This document shows positions 20,267 through 30,847 of a DNA stretch of 64,000 nt, one piece after another. The DNA is taken from assembly GCA_900465665.1 (NCBI GenBank), contig UBJO01000016.1:1-64000 (forward strand), written 5' to 3'. The notes under the pieces are model-generated. The model saw only the letters and a list, made by a program, of their open reading frames with translations. It was not told the origin of the DNA and did not search any database. Source of the stretch: Hyphomicrobiales bacterium. Its GTDB lineage: Bacteria; Pseudomonadota; Alphaproteobacteria; Rhizobiales; Rhizobiaceae. Position 1 is the first letter of the stretch; the number at the start of each line of letters is the position of its first letter. The position numbers were made by a program, and so were the translations under genes.

Positions 20267-21022
20267 TTAGAATCTGAGAGTGATCAACAATGGCAGGTGA
20301 TCCGAGGCACGCTTTGTCAAGGGAGTAGAAATGACGCTGGCGGTGGTGACTTCCAGGTCCTGCGATAAAAACACGTGATCGATCCGCAGCAGCGGAAAGC
20401 GTGAAGGAAACGTCGGTCTCGGCCTTTCCGTAACGCGCAACTGAGCGTCGCGAAACTGGCCGGCCAACATCCTGTATGCCGGCGATGACGGTCGCGCATT
20501 AAGATCACCGCAGATAATTGATGGTGCCGCCTGAAAATCCTCACTCCCTATCCACTCATCTGAAAGCAGTGTCCGCACCTGCTTTGTGCGGTCAATGTTG
20601 CGCAAACCGAGGTGGGTGTTGAGCACATTGAGCTTTCGTCCACCGGCGTCCACCTGTGTCCAGATCGCCCCCCGCGTCTCGCCGACCGAGGGCAGAGGAC
20701 CGGCCTTCATCAGCCGCGTCGGCAGGGCAGTCAGAATGGCATCGCCATATTTTTCCTCCTGCACATGCAGCGCCGGATGAAAATAGGCCTCCATATTCAA
20801 TAGCGTCGCGACTCTATGCGCCTGATCGACGCCGCCGGTTCGTTTACGGCCGACGTCAAGCTCCTGCAGCGCGATAATGTCAGCCCCCGATTGTGCGATC
20901 ACATCGGCAATCCTGATGGGATCGAGTTGCCGGTCGGTGCCCACGCAGCTGTGCACATTGTAGGTGAGGATCCTCAGTTCTTGGTCTTCAATTTGGTGCG
21001 AAGTGTCTGTCAATGCGCTCAT
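20267..21022 (-). CDS. Endonuclease/exonuclease/phosphatase-family protein (YbhP-like)
   Basis: This is an EEP-fold phosphohydrolase of 251 residues from ATG 21022 (MSALTDTSHQ). The family sequence blocks are LRILTYNVHSCVG (Asn), IIALQELDVG (metal-binding Glu), LNTHLGL (His), ICGDLNARPSSPAYR (Asp/Asn pair) and the terminal RIDHVFLS ... ASDHLPLL (Asp-His). It could act on a phospholipid head group or another phosphodiester. Its neighbours are a YbhN-like membrane protein and a phospholipase D-type enzyme, the same three families as E. coli ybhP/ybhN/ybhO(clsB), here with altered orientation. This context suggests membrane lipid metabolism rather than DNA repair. Confidence 0.87.
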   Translation of the reverse strand: MSALTDTSHQIEDQELRILTYNVHSCVGTDRQLDPIRIADVIAQSGADIIALQELDVGRKRTGGVDQAHRVATLLNMEAYFHPALHVQEEKYGDAILTALPTRLMKAGPLPSVGETRGAIWTQVDAGGRKLNVLNTHLGLRNIDRTKQVRTLLSDEWIGSEDFQAAPSIICGDLNARPSSPAYRMLAGQFRDAQLRVTERPRPTFPSRFPLLRIDHVFLSQDLEVTTASVISTPLTKRASDHLPLLITLRF

Positions 21023-21087
21023 CGACCGGGAACCCGATTTCATCCTGTTTCGTTCCATACTGAAAGATCAATCGGAATGGAATCTTC

Positions 21088-22059
21088 ATGTCGGCGAAGC
21101 GTGTCCTCATCAATGCAACCCTGGTCCTCGGACTGCTGCTCGCGGCCTATCTCCTCTACAAGGTCTTCAGTCGCTACTCGGTCGATGAGATCACACAGTC
21201 GATCGCCGCGATTCCCGTCTCACGCCTTCTGTCCGGCCTGGGCTTCGCCGCACTCTCTTACCTTTGCCTGACGGGCTTTGACTGGATGGGGCTACGCTAT
21301 GCCGGCAAACCCCTGAGCTATCCGAAGGCGGCGATCGCCTCCTTCACCGGCCTCTCAATCGGCCATAATCTCGGCGTCGCCGCGTTGAGCAGTGGTGCGG
21401 TTCGCTATCGCTACTATGCGCGCTGGGGACTGAGCGCCCAGGAAGTGGCGAAGGTTATCCTGTTTTGCGGCGTCACCGTGGGCATCGGGCTGTCGGTGCT
21501 TTCAGGGCTGGCGCTCCTGATCAATCCCGGCGATGCGGCAAACCTGCTTGCCATGAGCGCCGACGGCCTCTTCATGCTGGGCCTGGCCTGTCTAGCTATT
21601 CCGGCCGCCTATGTCCTTCTCGCTGCCACCGTGCGCGCGCCGCTACGCCTGTGGAAGTGGGGCTTTGAGATGCCGCGTCTTGAGCTTGCGATCGGTCAGG
21701 TCATCATCGGTACGCTGAACTTCGTCTTTGTCGCGGCTTGCCTTCACCAGATGCTGGCGGCGCAGAGCGATCTCGGCTTCGTGCAGACGGCCACGGCTTT
21801 CGTGCTTGCCAACGTCGCCGTCCTCCTCACCCATGTGCCAGGCGGCCTCGGCGTGCTCGAGGCAACCGTCAGCCATGTGTTGCCGGGTGCCGCTTCGATC
21901 GGCGCGCTCGTGGCGTTCCGCGTAATCTATTTCATCGTACCGCTGTTGACCGGTATTTCCCTTCTCGCGATCAGCGAGGTGGTGCTGCGCAAGCGCGACA
22001 AGTGCATGTCAAAAGATCGCAGCAGCCAGTCGTCCGACGCGCAGGCGCAGCTTCTGTAG
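21088..22059 (+). CDS. YbhN/UPF0104-family (LPG synthase-like) membrane protein
   Basis: This polytopic inner-membrane protein of 323 residues belongs to the YbhN/UPF0104 family, related to the membrane domain of lysylphosphatidylglycerol synthase. About eight hydrophobic helices are visible, the first at residues 7-28 and the last at about 275-300. Family signatures include SIGHNLGVAALSSGAVRYR near residue 90 and TFHVPGGLG-like LLTHVPGGLGVLEA near residue 250. It has no soluble synthase domain, so it is presumably a lipid transporter or flippase-like component. It is divergent from the EEP gene and overlaps the 3' end of the phospholipase D gene tail to tail by 51 bp. A weak ribosome-binding site (GGAATGGAA) precedes ATG 21088. 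Confidence 0.87.
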   Translation: MSAKRVLINATLVLGLLLAAYLLYKVFSRYSVDEITQSIAAIPVSRLLSGLGFAALSYLCLTGFDWMGLRYAGKPLSYPKAAIASFTGLSIGHNLGVAALSSGAVRYRYYARWGLSAQEVAKVILFCGVTVGIGLSVLSGLALLINPGDAANLLAMSADGLFMLGLACLAIPAAYVLLAATVRAPLRLWKWGFEMPRLELAIGQVIIGTLNFVFVAACLHQMLAAQSDLGFVQTATAFVLANVAVLLTHVPGGLGVLEATVSHVLPGAASIGALVAFRVIYFIVPLLTGISLLAISEVVLRKRDKCMSKDRSSQSSDAQAQLL

Positions 22060-23544
22060 CGGCCAGTAAGGACGTCGCGGATCGACGAGCGTGGTGCCAG
22101 CCAGCGGCGATGTCTCGCCTTTCGCGACATCGATTGCGAAGTGCCGCAGTCCGCGCTTGCCGACATTCAGTGCGGCCACCGCGGCATTCAGCGACCGCAT
22201 CCTGCGCTCGGTCTCGCGCACGGTTTCCGGTGTCGTCTCCAGATGTTCCGCCAGCAGCCGGTAGCGAAGTGTCGAGATAGCCTCGCAATGGGCGTCCGTC
22301 GAGGCCTCGATCGCCAGGTCGCATTCCGTATCCAGCCCCTCGGAGCGGTTGTTGAGGTTGGACGAGCCAATGCGAATGAAATGGTCGTCGACGATCAGGA
22401 GTTTGGAGTGGATAACCAGGTCCTTCTCGCCGCCCTGCTTGTCGGGGACTACCGCGTACATAACCCGCATCCGATCATATTGGTCGACGCGCTTCAGCCG
22501 GCGGATCAACCTGTCCCGGTTGTTGCCCATTGTCAGCTTTTCAAGAAAGCCATGTGAGCTCTTGGTGACGAGCACTGTGATTTCAGGCCCGTCGCTTTCC
22601 TTCAGCCGTTTGGCGATAGTGCGCGCCACGCCGAAGGAGGCGAGATACTGGGTCTCGATGTAGATCAGCCGCCGCGCGGCCTTGATCGCATCGCGCGTCA
22701 GCCGAAACGCCTCGTAGTGGCCGCGCTTGCCGATCAGTCCGGGTTCCGTCAGCGCGATCGCGGCAGTCGCATCCGAAAGATCGGGGATCACGCCTGTGGG
22801 CCACGATGCCCCTCCTTTTTGAACTGACGCCGGCCGCTCGCCGGTGGCGCGCCTCCATCGTCTGCGCGCGACATCGCCGATCAGCCGTGCTGCGTCTCCC
22901 GATACCATCGACTGCATGTCGTGCACGGGGTCGTATGGGGTACCATCGGGCGATTTGCGAAGCGTGTTGGTCATCTTGTGGTCCGGCTCGTCCCACCGTC
23001 TGGCGGTCAGGTCGATGCCGCCGAGGAAAGCCAGGCTATCGTCTATCGAGACGAGCTTCTGATGGTGGCAACCGCGGATCGGGTGGCGGAGATCGAAGCG
23101 CATGCTAATCTGTGGGTGAGCGGAAAACTCGCTCTCGCGAAAAAGACGCAACGATTTGCCCGAATAGATCGGACCCATACCCCATACCAGTATGCGGATA
23201 CGAAGATCCGGCTTCTCATCGGCGAGCGATAGGAGAAGCTCACCCAGCGTCTCGGAGCTTTGGTGCGGCCTCAGCCTTATATCCGGGTTGAAGTCCCAAC
23301 CGACGATCCATATGCTATGAACCGCCTTGCGAAGTGCCTGATCGAGCGCCAGGAAATAAGCGGCACCGTCGATGAGGAACGCTGCTTTCTCGACATTGCC
23401 AACCTGCCAGGCGTTGCGTCTCTGGCGAATTATGCCGCCGGGCAAAGCGGGAAGAGAAGCTTCTGTTTTGCCAGTCGCGCGTTTGAGGACCTTGGTTGCC
23501 TTTGACGCCCTCAGGCGATCGGCGATGGGTTGAAACTCTGTCAT
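22009..23544 (-). CDS. Phospholipase D / cardiolipin synthase-like protein
   Basis: This protein of 511 residues has two HKD motifs: HHQKLVSIDDSLAFLGG near residue 161 and IHSKLLIVDDHFIRIGSSN near residue 378. Both keep the His, Lys and Asp that form the shared phosphatidyl-transfer site. The segment VGWDFNPDIRLR near residue 83 is typical of the bacterial PLD/ClsB-like group. No N-terminal transmembrane pair of classical ClsA is visible. It probably makes or remodels cardiolipin-type lipids, or hydrolyses phospholipids, at the cytoplasmic membrane. Together with the adjacent YbhN-like and EEP genes it recreates the E. coli ybhNOP trio. Its 3' end overlaps the convergent ybhN-like gene. Confidence 0.9.
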   Translation of the reverse strand: MTEFQPIADRLRASKATKVLKRATGKTEASLPALPGGIIRQRRNAWQVGNVEKAAFLIDGAAYFLALDQALRKAVHSIWIVGWDFNPDIRLRPHQSSETLGELLLSLADEKPDLRIRILVWGMGPIYSGKSLRLFRESEFSAHPQISMRFDLRHPIRGCHHQKLVSIDDSLAFLGGIDLTARRWDEPDHKMTNTLRKSPDGTPYDPVHDMQSMVSGDAARLIGDVARRRWRRATGERPASVQKGGASWPTGVIPDLSDATAAIALTEPGLIGKRGHYEAFRLTRDAIKAARRLIYIETQYLASFGVARTIAKRLKESDGPEITVLVTKSSHGFLEKLTMGNNRDRLIRRLKRVDQYDRMRVMYAVVPDKQGGEKDLVIHSKLLIVDDHFIRIGSSNLNNRSEGLDTECDLAIEASTDAHCEAISTLRYRLLAEHLETTPETVRETERRMRSLNAAVAALNVGKRGLRHFAIDVAKGETSPLAGTTLVDPRRPYWPLQKLRLRVGRLAAAIF

Positions 23545-23732
23545 TCTGCTGTCCGGCGCCCCGCTTGGTATTTGACGTGGCCGTAACGCTCGAAGGCGTG
23601 ACTTGTTCCGTCATGGTGCACCGTATTCCGTGGTCCGGTATCGGCGTGGTCACATCACCTGAAAACGATCGCGGAACGAAAAGCCATTTCAACTGTTTAC
23701 TTGACGGTAAAAATGAGCCGAGGAGTGGAATC

Positions 23733-23990
23733 ATGATCAGAGCTATACTGTTGGTAGCCGCGGTGGCGGGAAGTCTCGTGTCGTGCACTGCGACGGAACA
23801 AGGCACGGCGATCGGTGCGGGGACCGGCGCTGTCATCGGTGGCGTGGCCACCAATAGCTGGGGCGGAGCAGCCGTCGGTGCTGTCGCCGGTGGTGCGGTT
23901 GGTGCCTTGATCGGCCAATCGCAGGAACGTCGCGGCTACTGCGTCTATCGCGACCGCTATGGCCGCACCTACGAGGCGCGTTGCCGCTAA
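23733..23990 (+). CDS. Small glycine-zipper lipoprotein
   Basis: This is an 85-residue secreted lipoprotein. The N-terminal signal (MIRAILLVAAVAGSLVSC) ends in a lipobox LVSC, so Cys18 would be lipidated. A glycine-zipper stretch (AIGAGTGAVIGGVA, then GAAVGAVAGGAVGALIG) can insert in or pack against membranes, as in the YMGG/OmpA-like Gly-zipper family. The C-terminus is Arg/Tyr-rich (YCVYRDRYGRTYEARC). The ATG at 23733 has an AGGAG ribosome-binding site about 7 bases upstream. Proteins of this kind are common in rhizobia; specific function is unknown. It is transcribed alone. Confidence 0.82.
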   Translation: MIRAILLVAAVAGSLVSCTATEQGTAIGAGTGAVIGGVATNSWGGAAVGAVAGGAVGALIGQSQERRGYCVYRDRYGRTYEARCR

Positions 23991-24153
23991 CCGGTTGACC
24001 CGGATAGATTTGAATTCTCGACGTGCGTGATGCCTACCAAGCATCGCGTGCGTCGAATCTTGTGCAATCGGCGCAAACATTATGCCCGCGCCATGATGCC
24101 GACCCATTCTTTTGCCGATGAGAAACGGTCGGCAACGCGTCTTGGGCGAGCGC

Positions 24154-24681
24154 ATGAACTGGATAAATCGTTATATTGATGAACCGCTGCTGCAGGGCGC
24201 CGCAACGGTCATGAAACTCTGGCACGGTCATACCGGCCAGCGACCTGATCTCCTCGAACCGGTCTGGAACCTTCTCTCCATCGCGTTTCTGCTCATCGCG
24301 GCCATGCAGTGCTTGGCGGGCGAAGCGCTGTGGTTGAGCGAGGCTGCCCTCGTCATGCTCGCGCTGCCATCCGTGCTGAAGCTCTACAAGGCGAGCGCGG
24401 CATCGGCCGAGTACGACTTGAAAGACTACAAGACGCTGCGCGCAGCCGCCTTGCTGAAGCGCGAAAACGAGTGGGCTCTCAGGCTTGCGGTTCTCGTCGG
24501 CGCACTGGTTCTGCCTCTCGCAAAGCCTGTCGACGATGTGGCGAGCGCCTACTTCATGCTCGGCGCGTGCCTCTGGTTCTCGCTGACCGCGCCTGCACGG
24601 TTCTATCTGAACGCTGGCGAGCCGCCGGCGCCGGATGAAGGCGATCGTCTGGTTCGCCCCGCGCTCGGTTCAGCGGCGTAA
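24154..24681 (+). CDS. Hypothetical membrane protein
   Basis: This 175-residue protein from ATG 24154 (MNWINRYIDEP) matches no family I recognise. Two to four hydrophobic helices are visible at about residues 42-58, 66-80, 105-122 and 132-150. A basic segment (DLKDYKTLRAAALLKREN) lies between the second and third helices. A GGGCGAG element precedes the ATG. An upstream ATG at 24112 would add 14 charged residues. It faces the end of the peptide-transport operon with a strong hairpin between them. No operon partner is seen. Confidence 0.65.
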   Translation: MNWINRYIDEPLLQGAATVMKLWHGHTGQRPDLLEPVWNLLSIAFLLIAAMQCLAGEALWLSEAALVMLALPSVLKLYKASAASAEYDLKDYKTLRAAALLKRENEWALRLAVLVGALVLPLAKPVDDVASAYFMLGACLWFSLTAPARFYLNAGEPPAPDEGDRLVRPALGSAA

Positions 24682-24695
24682 GTACTGATAGTGAG

Positions 24696-24723
24696 CGGCC
24701 GCCGCAGGAACCTGCAGCGGCCG
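24696..24723. terminator. Bidirectional hairpin between convergent genes
   Basis: CGGCCGC at 24696-24702 pairs with GCGGCCG at 24717-24723. An inner GCAGG/CCTGC stem closes on a two-base loop. A short T-rich stretch follows on the plus strand (TCATTCTTAG). It separates the hypothetical membrane gene from the end of the peptide ABC operon and can serve both strands. Confidence 0.65.
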
Positions 24724-24752
24724 TCATTCTTAGGAGCTAAGCTCTACCGATC

Positions 24753-26267
24753 TCAGTTCTTGACGGTGTCTTCGAGGAAGAAGCGGCCAAGCGGGTTCTG
24801 GTAGAAGTTCTCGACGTTCTTGCGCGAGACGTTGATGTAGGGGCTGTAGTAGAGGTCGATCCAGTTGACGTCGTCCTTGGCCATCTTCTGGATATCGACA
24901 TACATTGCCTCGCGCTTCTTCGGATCGAGCTCCAGGCGTGCCTTCGCGACCAGATCCTTCACCGCATCGCTCTTGTAGTTGGTCATGTAGTTGTTGTTGC
25001 TGTCATGACCGAGCACGAAGGTTGTCTTCTGGTCGGGGTCGAGAATGTCGTTGGTCCAGTAGTTGACCGAGATGTCGTAGTCGCCGGCAACGGTCATGTC
25101 CCATTCCTGGCTGGCATCGACCTTCTGCAGGTTGGCGGTGATGCCTGCCTTCTGCAGCTGTTGCTGCAGCAGAACGGCGATCTGTTCGTCGACTTCGTCG
25201 CCTGCGCGCACGAGGTAGTTGAGCGTCAGGTTCGGCTCGCCGGCGGCGGCCAGCATTTCCTTTGCCTTTGCCGGATCATAGGGCCGTTGCAGGTTGTCGG
25301 CGTAGTGGTAGAGCGCGCCCTTCGGGATATAGGAGTTGGCGACGGTGCCCTGGCCAAAGGTGACGGCATCGACGATCGCCTTCTTGTCGATCGCCATGTC
25401 GAGCGCCTGACGCACTTCCTTCTTTCCGAGCGCGCCATGCGCGTGGTTGATCAGCAGGTGGTCTTCGCGGGTCGAGGCGTCGATATCGACGTTGAGGTTC
25501 GGATCTTTCTTCATCTCCTCGACGCGGGAGAAGGGCACAAAGATTGCCGTGTCGAGCTCGCCGGTCTGGACGTTCAGCATGCGCGTATTGTCGTCGGGAA
25601 CGGAAACCCACTCGACGCCATCGAGCTTCACGCGGTCGGCCTCCCAGAAGTTGGGGTTCTTCTTGAGGATGACACGGTCGCCGCGGCGCCATTCCTCGAC
25701 GGTGAAAGCGCCCGAAGCGATCGGCTTTTCGGCGTAGGCGTCCGGCCCCAGCGTTTCCATTCCCTTCTTGGAGATGACCGACGCGTTGGGCAGGGCCAGT
25801 GTCGACAGGAAGGGCGCGGAGGGGGTCTTTAGCTTAATCGTCAGCGTATGCGCGTCGGTGGCAACGGCCGTGTCGATGACCTTGTAGGAATCGCCCCAGA
25901 GCGAGGCGGCGTCATCGCGGATGCGCAGCAGGCTGAAGGCCGCGTCTTCGGCTGTCAGCGGCGAGCCGTCGGAGAACTTCGCGTCGCGGAGCTTGAAGAT
26001 ATAGGTGAGGCCATCGTCGGAGGTCGTCCAGCTCTCGGCAAGGCCAGGCTCCAGCTTGGTGCCGGTCTTGTCGACGCGCACGAGGACGTCATAGACGTTG
26101 GAGAAGACCCAGTTGTCAATGTTCTGCGCCGTCTTGATCGGATCGAACGTCGTCGAGTCTTCGCGGCGTCCAATCGTCAGCACGCCGGCGGCTTCGGCAT
26201 AGCTGGCGCTGAGTGTCAGGCCTGCCATGATGGCTGCGAGGCCTACGGTTTTCCATCTGTCTTTCAT
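24753..26267 (-). CDS. Peptide-type ABC transporter substrate-binding protein
   Basis: This is a periplasmic binding protein of the SBP_bac_5 (DppA/OppA-like) family, 504 residues, with signal peptide MKDRWKTVGLAAIMAGLTLS cleaved near ASYAEA-AG. Family features are TFDPIKTAQNIDNWVF near residue 40, the LEPGLAESWTTSDDGLTYIFKLRDAKFSDG-type block near residue 75 and FWEADRVKLDGVEW near residue 200. It should capture a peptide or other small amide for the importer encoded upstream. It is last in the minus-strand order hydrolase-permease-permease-ATPase-binding protein, unusual because the binding protein is often first. The operon starts at the dyad-containing promoter by the LuxR gene, so its ligand may be the regulator's signal or a related plant compound. 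Confidence 0.93.
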   Translation of the reverse strand: MKDRWKTVGLAAIMAGLTLSASYAEAAGVLTIGRREDSTTFDPIKTAQNIDNWVFSNVYDVLVRVDKTGTKLEPGLAESWTTSDDGLTYIFKLRDAKFSDGSPLTAEDAAFSLLRIRDDAASLWGDSYKVIDTAVATDAHTLTIKLKTPSAPFLSTLALPNASVISKKGMETLGPDAYAEKPIASGAFTVEEWRRGDRVILKKNPNFWEADRVKLDGVEWVSVPDDNTRMLNVQTGELDTAIFVPFSRVEEMKKDPNLNVDIDASTREDHLLINHAHGALGKKEVRQALDMAIDKKAIVDAVTFGQGTVANSYIPKGALYHYADNLQRPYDPAKAKEMLAAAGEPNLTLNYLVRAGDEVDEQIAVLLQQQLQKAGITANLQKVDASQEWDMTVAGDYDISVNYWTNDILDPDQKTTFVLGHDSNNNYMTNYKSDAVKDLVAKARLELDPKKREAMYVDIQKMAKDDVNWIDLYYSPYINVSRKNVENFYQNPLGRFFLEDTVKN

Positions 26268-26285
26268 CTCTGTGTTCCCTTGTTG

Positions 26286-27994
<1,709 letters not shown>

Positions 27995-27998
<4 letters not shown>

Positions 27999-28846
27999 TC
28001 GTGGACTCCGAGAATTTCGCCCAGCGCATCGCCGAGCATGCTGAAACCGAAAGCGAAGACGACGATCGACAGGCCGGGGAAGAGCGTGATCCACCACGCC
28101 GTGGTGATGAAGCTCTGGCCCTCGGCCACCATGACGCCCCATTCGGCGATCGGCGGCTGAACGCCAAGCCCGAGATAGCTGACGGCGGCACCGCTCAGGA
28201 GCACGAGCACGGCGTCGGACATCGAGAACACGATCGAGCCGGCAATGGCGTTCGGCAAAAGATGGCGGAACATGATGCGGAAGCGGCTGAAACCGAGGCT
28301 GACGGCGGCGACCGCGTAGTCGCTCTTCTTCAGCACCAGCATCTGTGCTCGGATCAACCGTGCATAAGAGACCCAGCCGACCAGCGCCATGGCGATATAG
28401 AAGCTGCTGAGCCCCGGTCCGAGGATCGCGATGATCGACAGCATCAGCACCAGGAACGGGAAGGCCAGGATGATGTCCACGAGCCGCATGAATAGCGCAT
28501 CGACGATGCCACCGAAAAAGCCGGCGATGGTGCCTACCGTCGTGCCGATGACGAAGGGGAAGATCACGCCGATGATGGCGATCTGTAGATCGATCCGGGT
28601 TCCCCAGATGACCCGCGAGAGGATATCGCGGCCGAAATTGTCGGTGCCGAAGGGATGCAGCAGCGACGGCGCCTGCAGGCGGACATCGGCGTTCTGGAAG
28701 ATCGGATCATAGGGCGCGATCAGCGGCGCGCCGATGGCAAGGATCAGGAAGACGAGCAGAATGCCGGCGCCGACGCAAAGCGCCGGGCGCTTGCCGATCA
28801 ATTTTCGCCAACTGAAGGATGCGGGAGAAGATATGATAGCACTCAT
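27995..28846 (-). CDS. Peptide-type ABC transporter permease (DppC-like)
   Basis: This inner-membrane permease of 283 residues is of the DppC/OppC type. An N-terminal helix (about residues 22-44) is followed by the family block LLHPFGTDNFGRDILSR near residue 67. Five more helices and the cytoplasmic coupling loop VSLGFSRFRIMFRHLLPN (EAA-like) near residue 190 come next. It pairs with the DppB-like protein encoded just upstream (start overlapping that stop by 4 bp) and with the fused ATPase downstream, also overlapping by 4 bp. These overlaps point to a single translationally coupled operon. Confidence 0.93.
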
Positions 28847-29781
28847 AGCGTCACCCTGGGATCGATGGTGACGGTGACGATGTCGGCGATGAAGTTGATA
28901 AGAACGGTGGCGCAGGCAAACACCATGGCCACGCCCTGCACGACCATATAATCGCGCGAGAAGATGGCGCGCACCAGAAGCTGCCCCATGCCCGGCAAAG
29001 CGAAGACGCTTTCCACGACGACGGTGCCGCCGATCAGCCAGCCGATGTTGACTGCCAGAAGGTTGATGGTCGGAACCAGCGAGTTCGGAAGCACGTGCTT
29101 CCAGAAGACGATGCCCTCGGGCATGCCACGCGCGCGCGCCGCCGTCGCGACATCCGACTTCAGCCCCTCGATCATCGCGGCCCGCAGGCTGCGAGTCAGG
29201 ACAGTGGAGAGCGACAAGGCGATCGTCAGACTCGGAAGCACCACGTGAGCGAGCTTGTCGCCAAACGTGGCGCCGTAGCCGGAAACCGGAAAGATGCCGA
29301 GCTGTACGCTGAAGACGATGATCAGCATCAGGCCGAGCCAGAACGGCGGGAAGCCGATGCCGAAGGTGGAGATCACCCGCACCGCATGGTCAGCCGCCCC
29401 GCCCCGGTTACGTGCGGCAATCGCTGCCATCGGCACCGCGATCAGCACCGAGAGGATGACGCTCGTCAGAACCAGCGCGACGGTGGGTTCGATGCGCGTC
29501 AGGATCAGCTTCAGCACGTCGATCTTGTAGAGGATGGATTTTCCCATCTCGCCATTGGCGAGATTGCGCAGGAAGTAGAAATACTGCAACCACATCGGTT
29601 CATCGAGGCCATATTGCGCCCGGATATTGGCGATGGCCGCAGGCGTCGCGCGGGTGCCGAGAATGTTGCGCGCGGGGTCGCCGGGGATCAGCCGGACCAG
29701 AATGAAGGTGATGACGCTGATGCCGAAAATGACGGGCAGAAACTGCAGCGGACGCGTGAGAACAAATCTATAGCGATGCAT
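28843..29781 (-). CDS. Peptide-type ABC transporter permease (DppB-like)
   Basis: This inner-membrane permease of 312 residues belongs to the DppB/OppB family. It opens with the characteristic RPLQFLPVIFGISVITFILVR-like first helix (residues 9-30) and the LIPGDPARNILG block. A periplasmic segment with QYGLDEPMWLQYFYFL follows, then five helices and the coupling loop ARARGMPEGIVFWKHVLPN near residue 215. It lies 51 bp downstream of the hydrolase gene at 29833 on the same strand with no intervening terminator, so both probably share the promoter at the LuxR gene. Confidence 0.93.
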   Translation of the reverse strand: MHRYRFVLTRPLQFLPVIFGISVITFILVRLIPGDPARNILGTRATPAAIANIRAQYGLDEPMWLQYFYFLRNLANGEMGKSILYKIDVLKLILTRIEPTVALVLTSVILSVLIAVPMAAIAARNRGGAADHAVRVISTFGIGFPPFWLGLMLIIVFSVQLGIFPVSGYGATFGDKLAHVVLPSLTIALSLSTVLTRSLRAAMIEGLKSDVATAARARGMPEGIVFWKHVLPNSLVPTINLLAVNIGWLIGGTVVVESVFALPGMGQLLVRAIFSRDYMVVQGVAMVFACATVLINFIADIVTVTIDPRVTL

Positions 29782-29832
29782 TGTGGCGATCGCCCCTTTC
29801 CATCCGCATGATGCTTGTTGGCTTTCTATGCA

Positions 29833-30756
29833 TCAGCTTGCCTTGTGCCGCGACAGAAAGTCCAGAAGCGTCGGGTAATAATCGCCGGGGTTCTCGTAGA
29901 AGGGCATGTGGCTGGCGTTGGCGAAGACCTTCAGCTCGGCGTTCGGCAGCGCAAGCTTCATGCGCAGCGCGCAGGCGGGCGTCAGTTCGTCATGCTGGCC
30001 GGTGGTGATCAGCGTGGGGACGGTAACGCGGGGCAGGTCGGGAATGCGGTTCCAGTCCTTGAGGTTGCCGATATAGAGAAACTCGTTCGGCCCCTGCATC
30101 GTGCCGTAAGGACCCATGTTCCAATCGTCGAGCGAGCGGCGGACCGGCGCCGGCCACTCCGGCAGGCGACAGACGTGGCGATAGTTGAGAATGGTCACGG
30201 CGGCCTGGTATTCCGGGTGGTCGTAGGTGCCCTGCGCCTCGTGCTTCTGCATCATCGCCACCGTTTCCGGGCCGAGTGCTGAGCGCAGCCGTTCAAGCTC
30301 CAGAATGAGATGCGGCATGTCTGCGACGGTATCCTCCAGGATCAGCGTCTGCAGGTGCTCGGGGTAGGTCAACGCGTAGTCGATGGCCAGCCAGCCGCCC
30401 CAGGAATGGCCGAGCATGTGCACCTTGCCGAGACCGAGCGCCTTGCGCACCGTCTCCGTCTCCTCGACATAGCGGCCGATGGTCCAGAGCGCCGCATCGT
30501 CAGGCCGGTCGGACGCGCCGGTTCCCAGCTGGTCGAAGGCGACGACACGGTAGCCCTTGTCGATGAGGCAGGAATGCGCTTCACGCAGATAATCGCAGGG
30601 GAGGCCGGGTCCGCCGTTCAGGCAGAGGACCGTCTCGCTGCCGCTTCCGAAGCTGTAGGCGACAACCTTGAAGCCATCGACCTCGATGTCGTATCGCTGG
30701 TCCGGCTCGATTTCACGCCACATTGATGTCTCCGGCAAAAGATTCTTCTTGCTCAT
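29833..30756 (-). CDS. Prolyl iminopeptidase-like alpha/beta hydrolase (first copy)
   Basis: This serine hydrolase of 307 residues belongs to the proline iminopeptidase (Pip, MEROPS S33) group. It shows the oxyanion-region GGPGLPCDYLREA, the nucleophile elbow GHSWGGWLA near residue 118, the Asp region TTGQHDELTP near residue 250 and the catalytic His in ANASHMPFYE near residue 280. No signal peptide is present, so it acts in the cytoplasm. It is divergent from the LuxR-type regulator with a 91-bp gap and leads the peptide ABC operon. In plant-associated bacteria the same pairing (regulator plus pip) is a known arrangement, and the hydrolase may process the imported signal. ATG 30756 or 30723 could be the start. 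Confidence 0.9.
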   Translation of the reverse strand: MSKKNLLPETSMWREIEPDQRYDIEVDGFKVVAYSFGSGSETVLCLNGGPGLPCDYLREAHSCLIDKGYRVVAFDQLGTGASDRPDDAALWTIGRYVEETETVRKALGLGKVHMLGHSWGGWLAIDYALTYPEHLQTLILEDTVADMPHLILELERLRSALGPETVAMMQKHEAQGTYDHPEYQAAVTILNYRHVCRLPEWPAPVRRSLDDWNMGPYGTMQGPNEFLYIGNLKDWNRIPDLPRVTVPTLITTGQHDELTPACALRMKLALPNAELKVFANASHMPFYENPGDYYPTLLDFLSRHKAS

Positions 30757-30803
30757 TAATTGGGCAAGGCTAAATTTTTATCCCAAACAGCGTTTCGCGC
30801 CAG

Positions 30804-30819
30804 CTATAAGAAGTGATAG
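30804..30819. promoter_or_regulatory. Lux-box-like dyad 1 between pip and luxR
   Basis: CTATAAGAAGTGATAG is an imperfect dyad with CTAT/ATAG ends. It lies 48 bp upstream of the first hydrolase start (30756) and 28 bp upstream of the LuxR-type start. Thirteen of sixteen positions match the second copy at 31618, all differences falling in the centre. It is the best candidate for the binding site of the LuxR-type protein. Confidence 0.65.
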
Positions 30820-30847
30820 GTGGCGCTTCGCTCACCGGGAGTCGGCC

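Noticed and set aside
28000..28142. N-terminal extension of the dual ATPase to 28142
   Set aside because: It is read-through of the permease gene in another frame; ATG 27998 overlaps the permease stop and begins the conserved domain.
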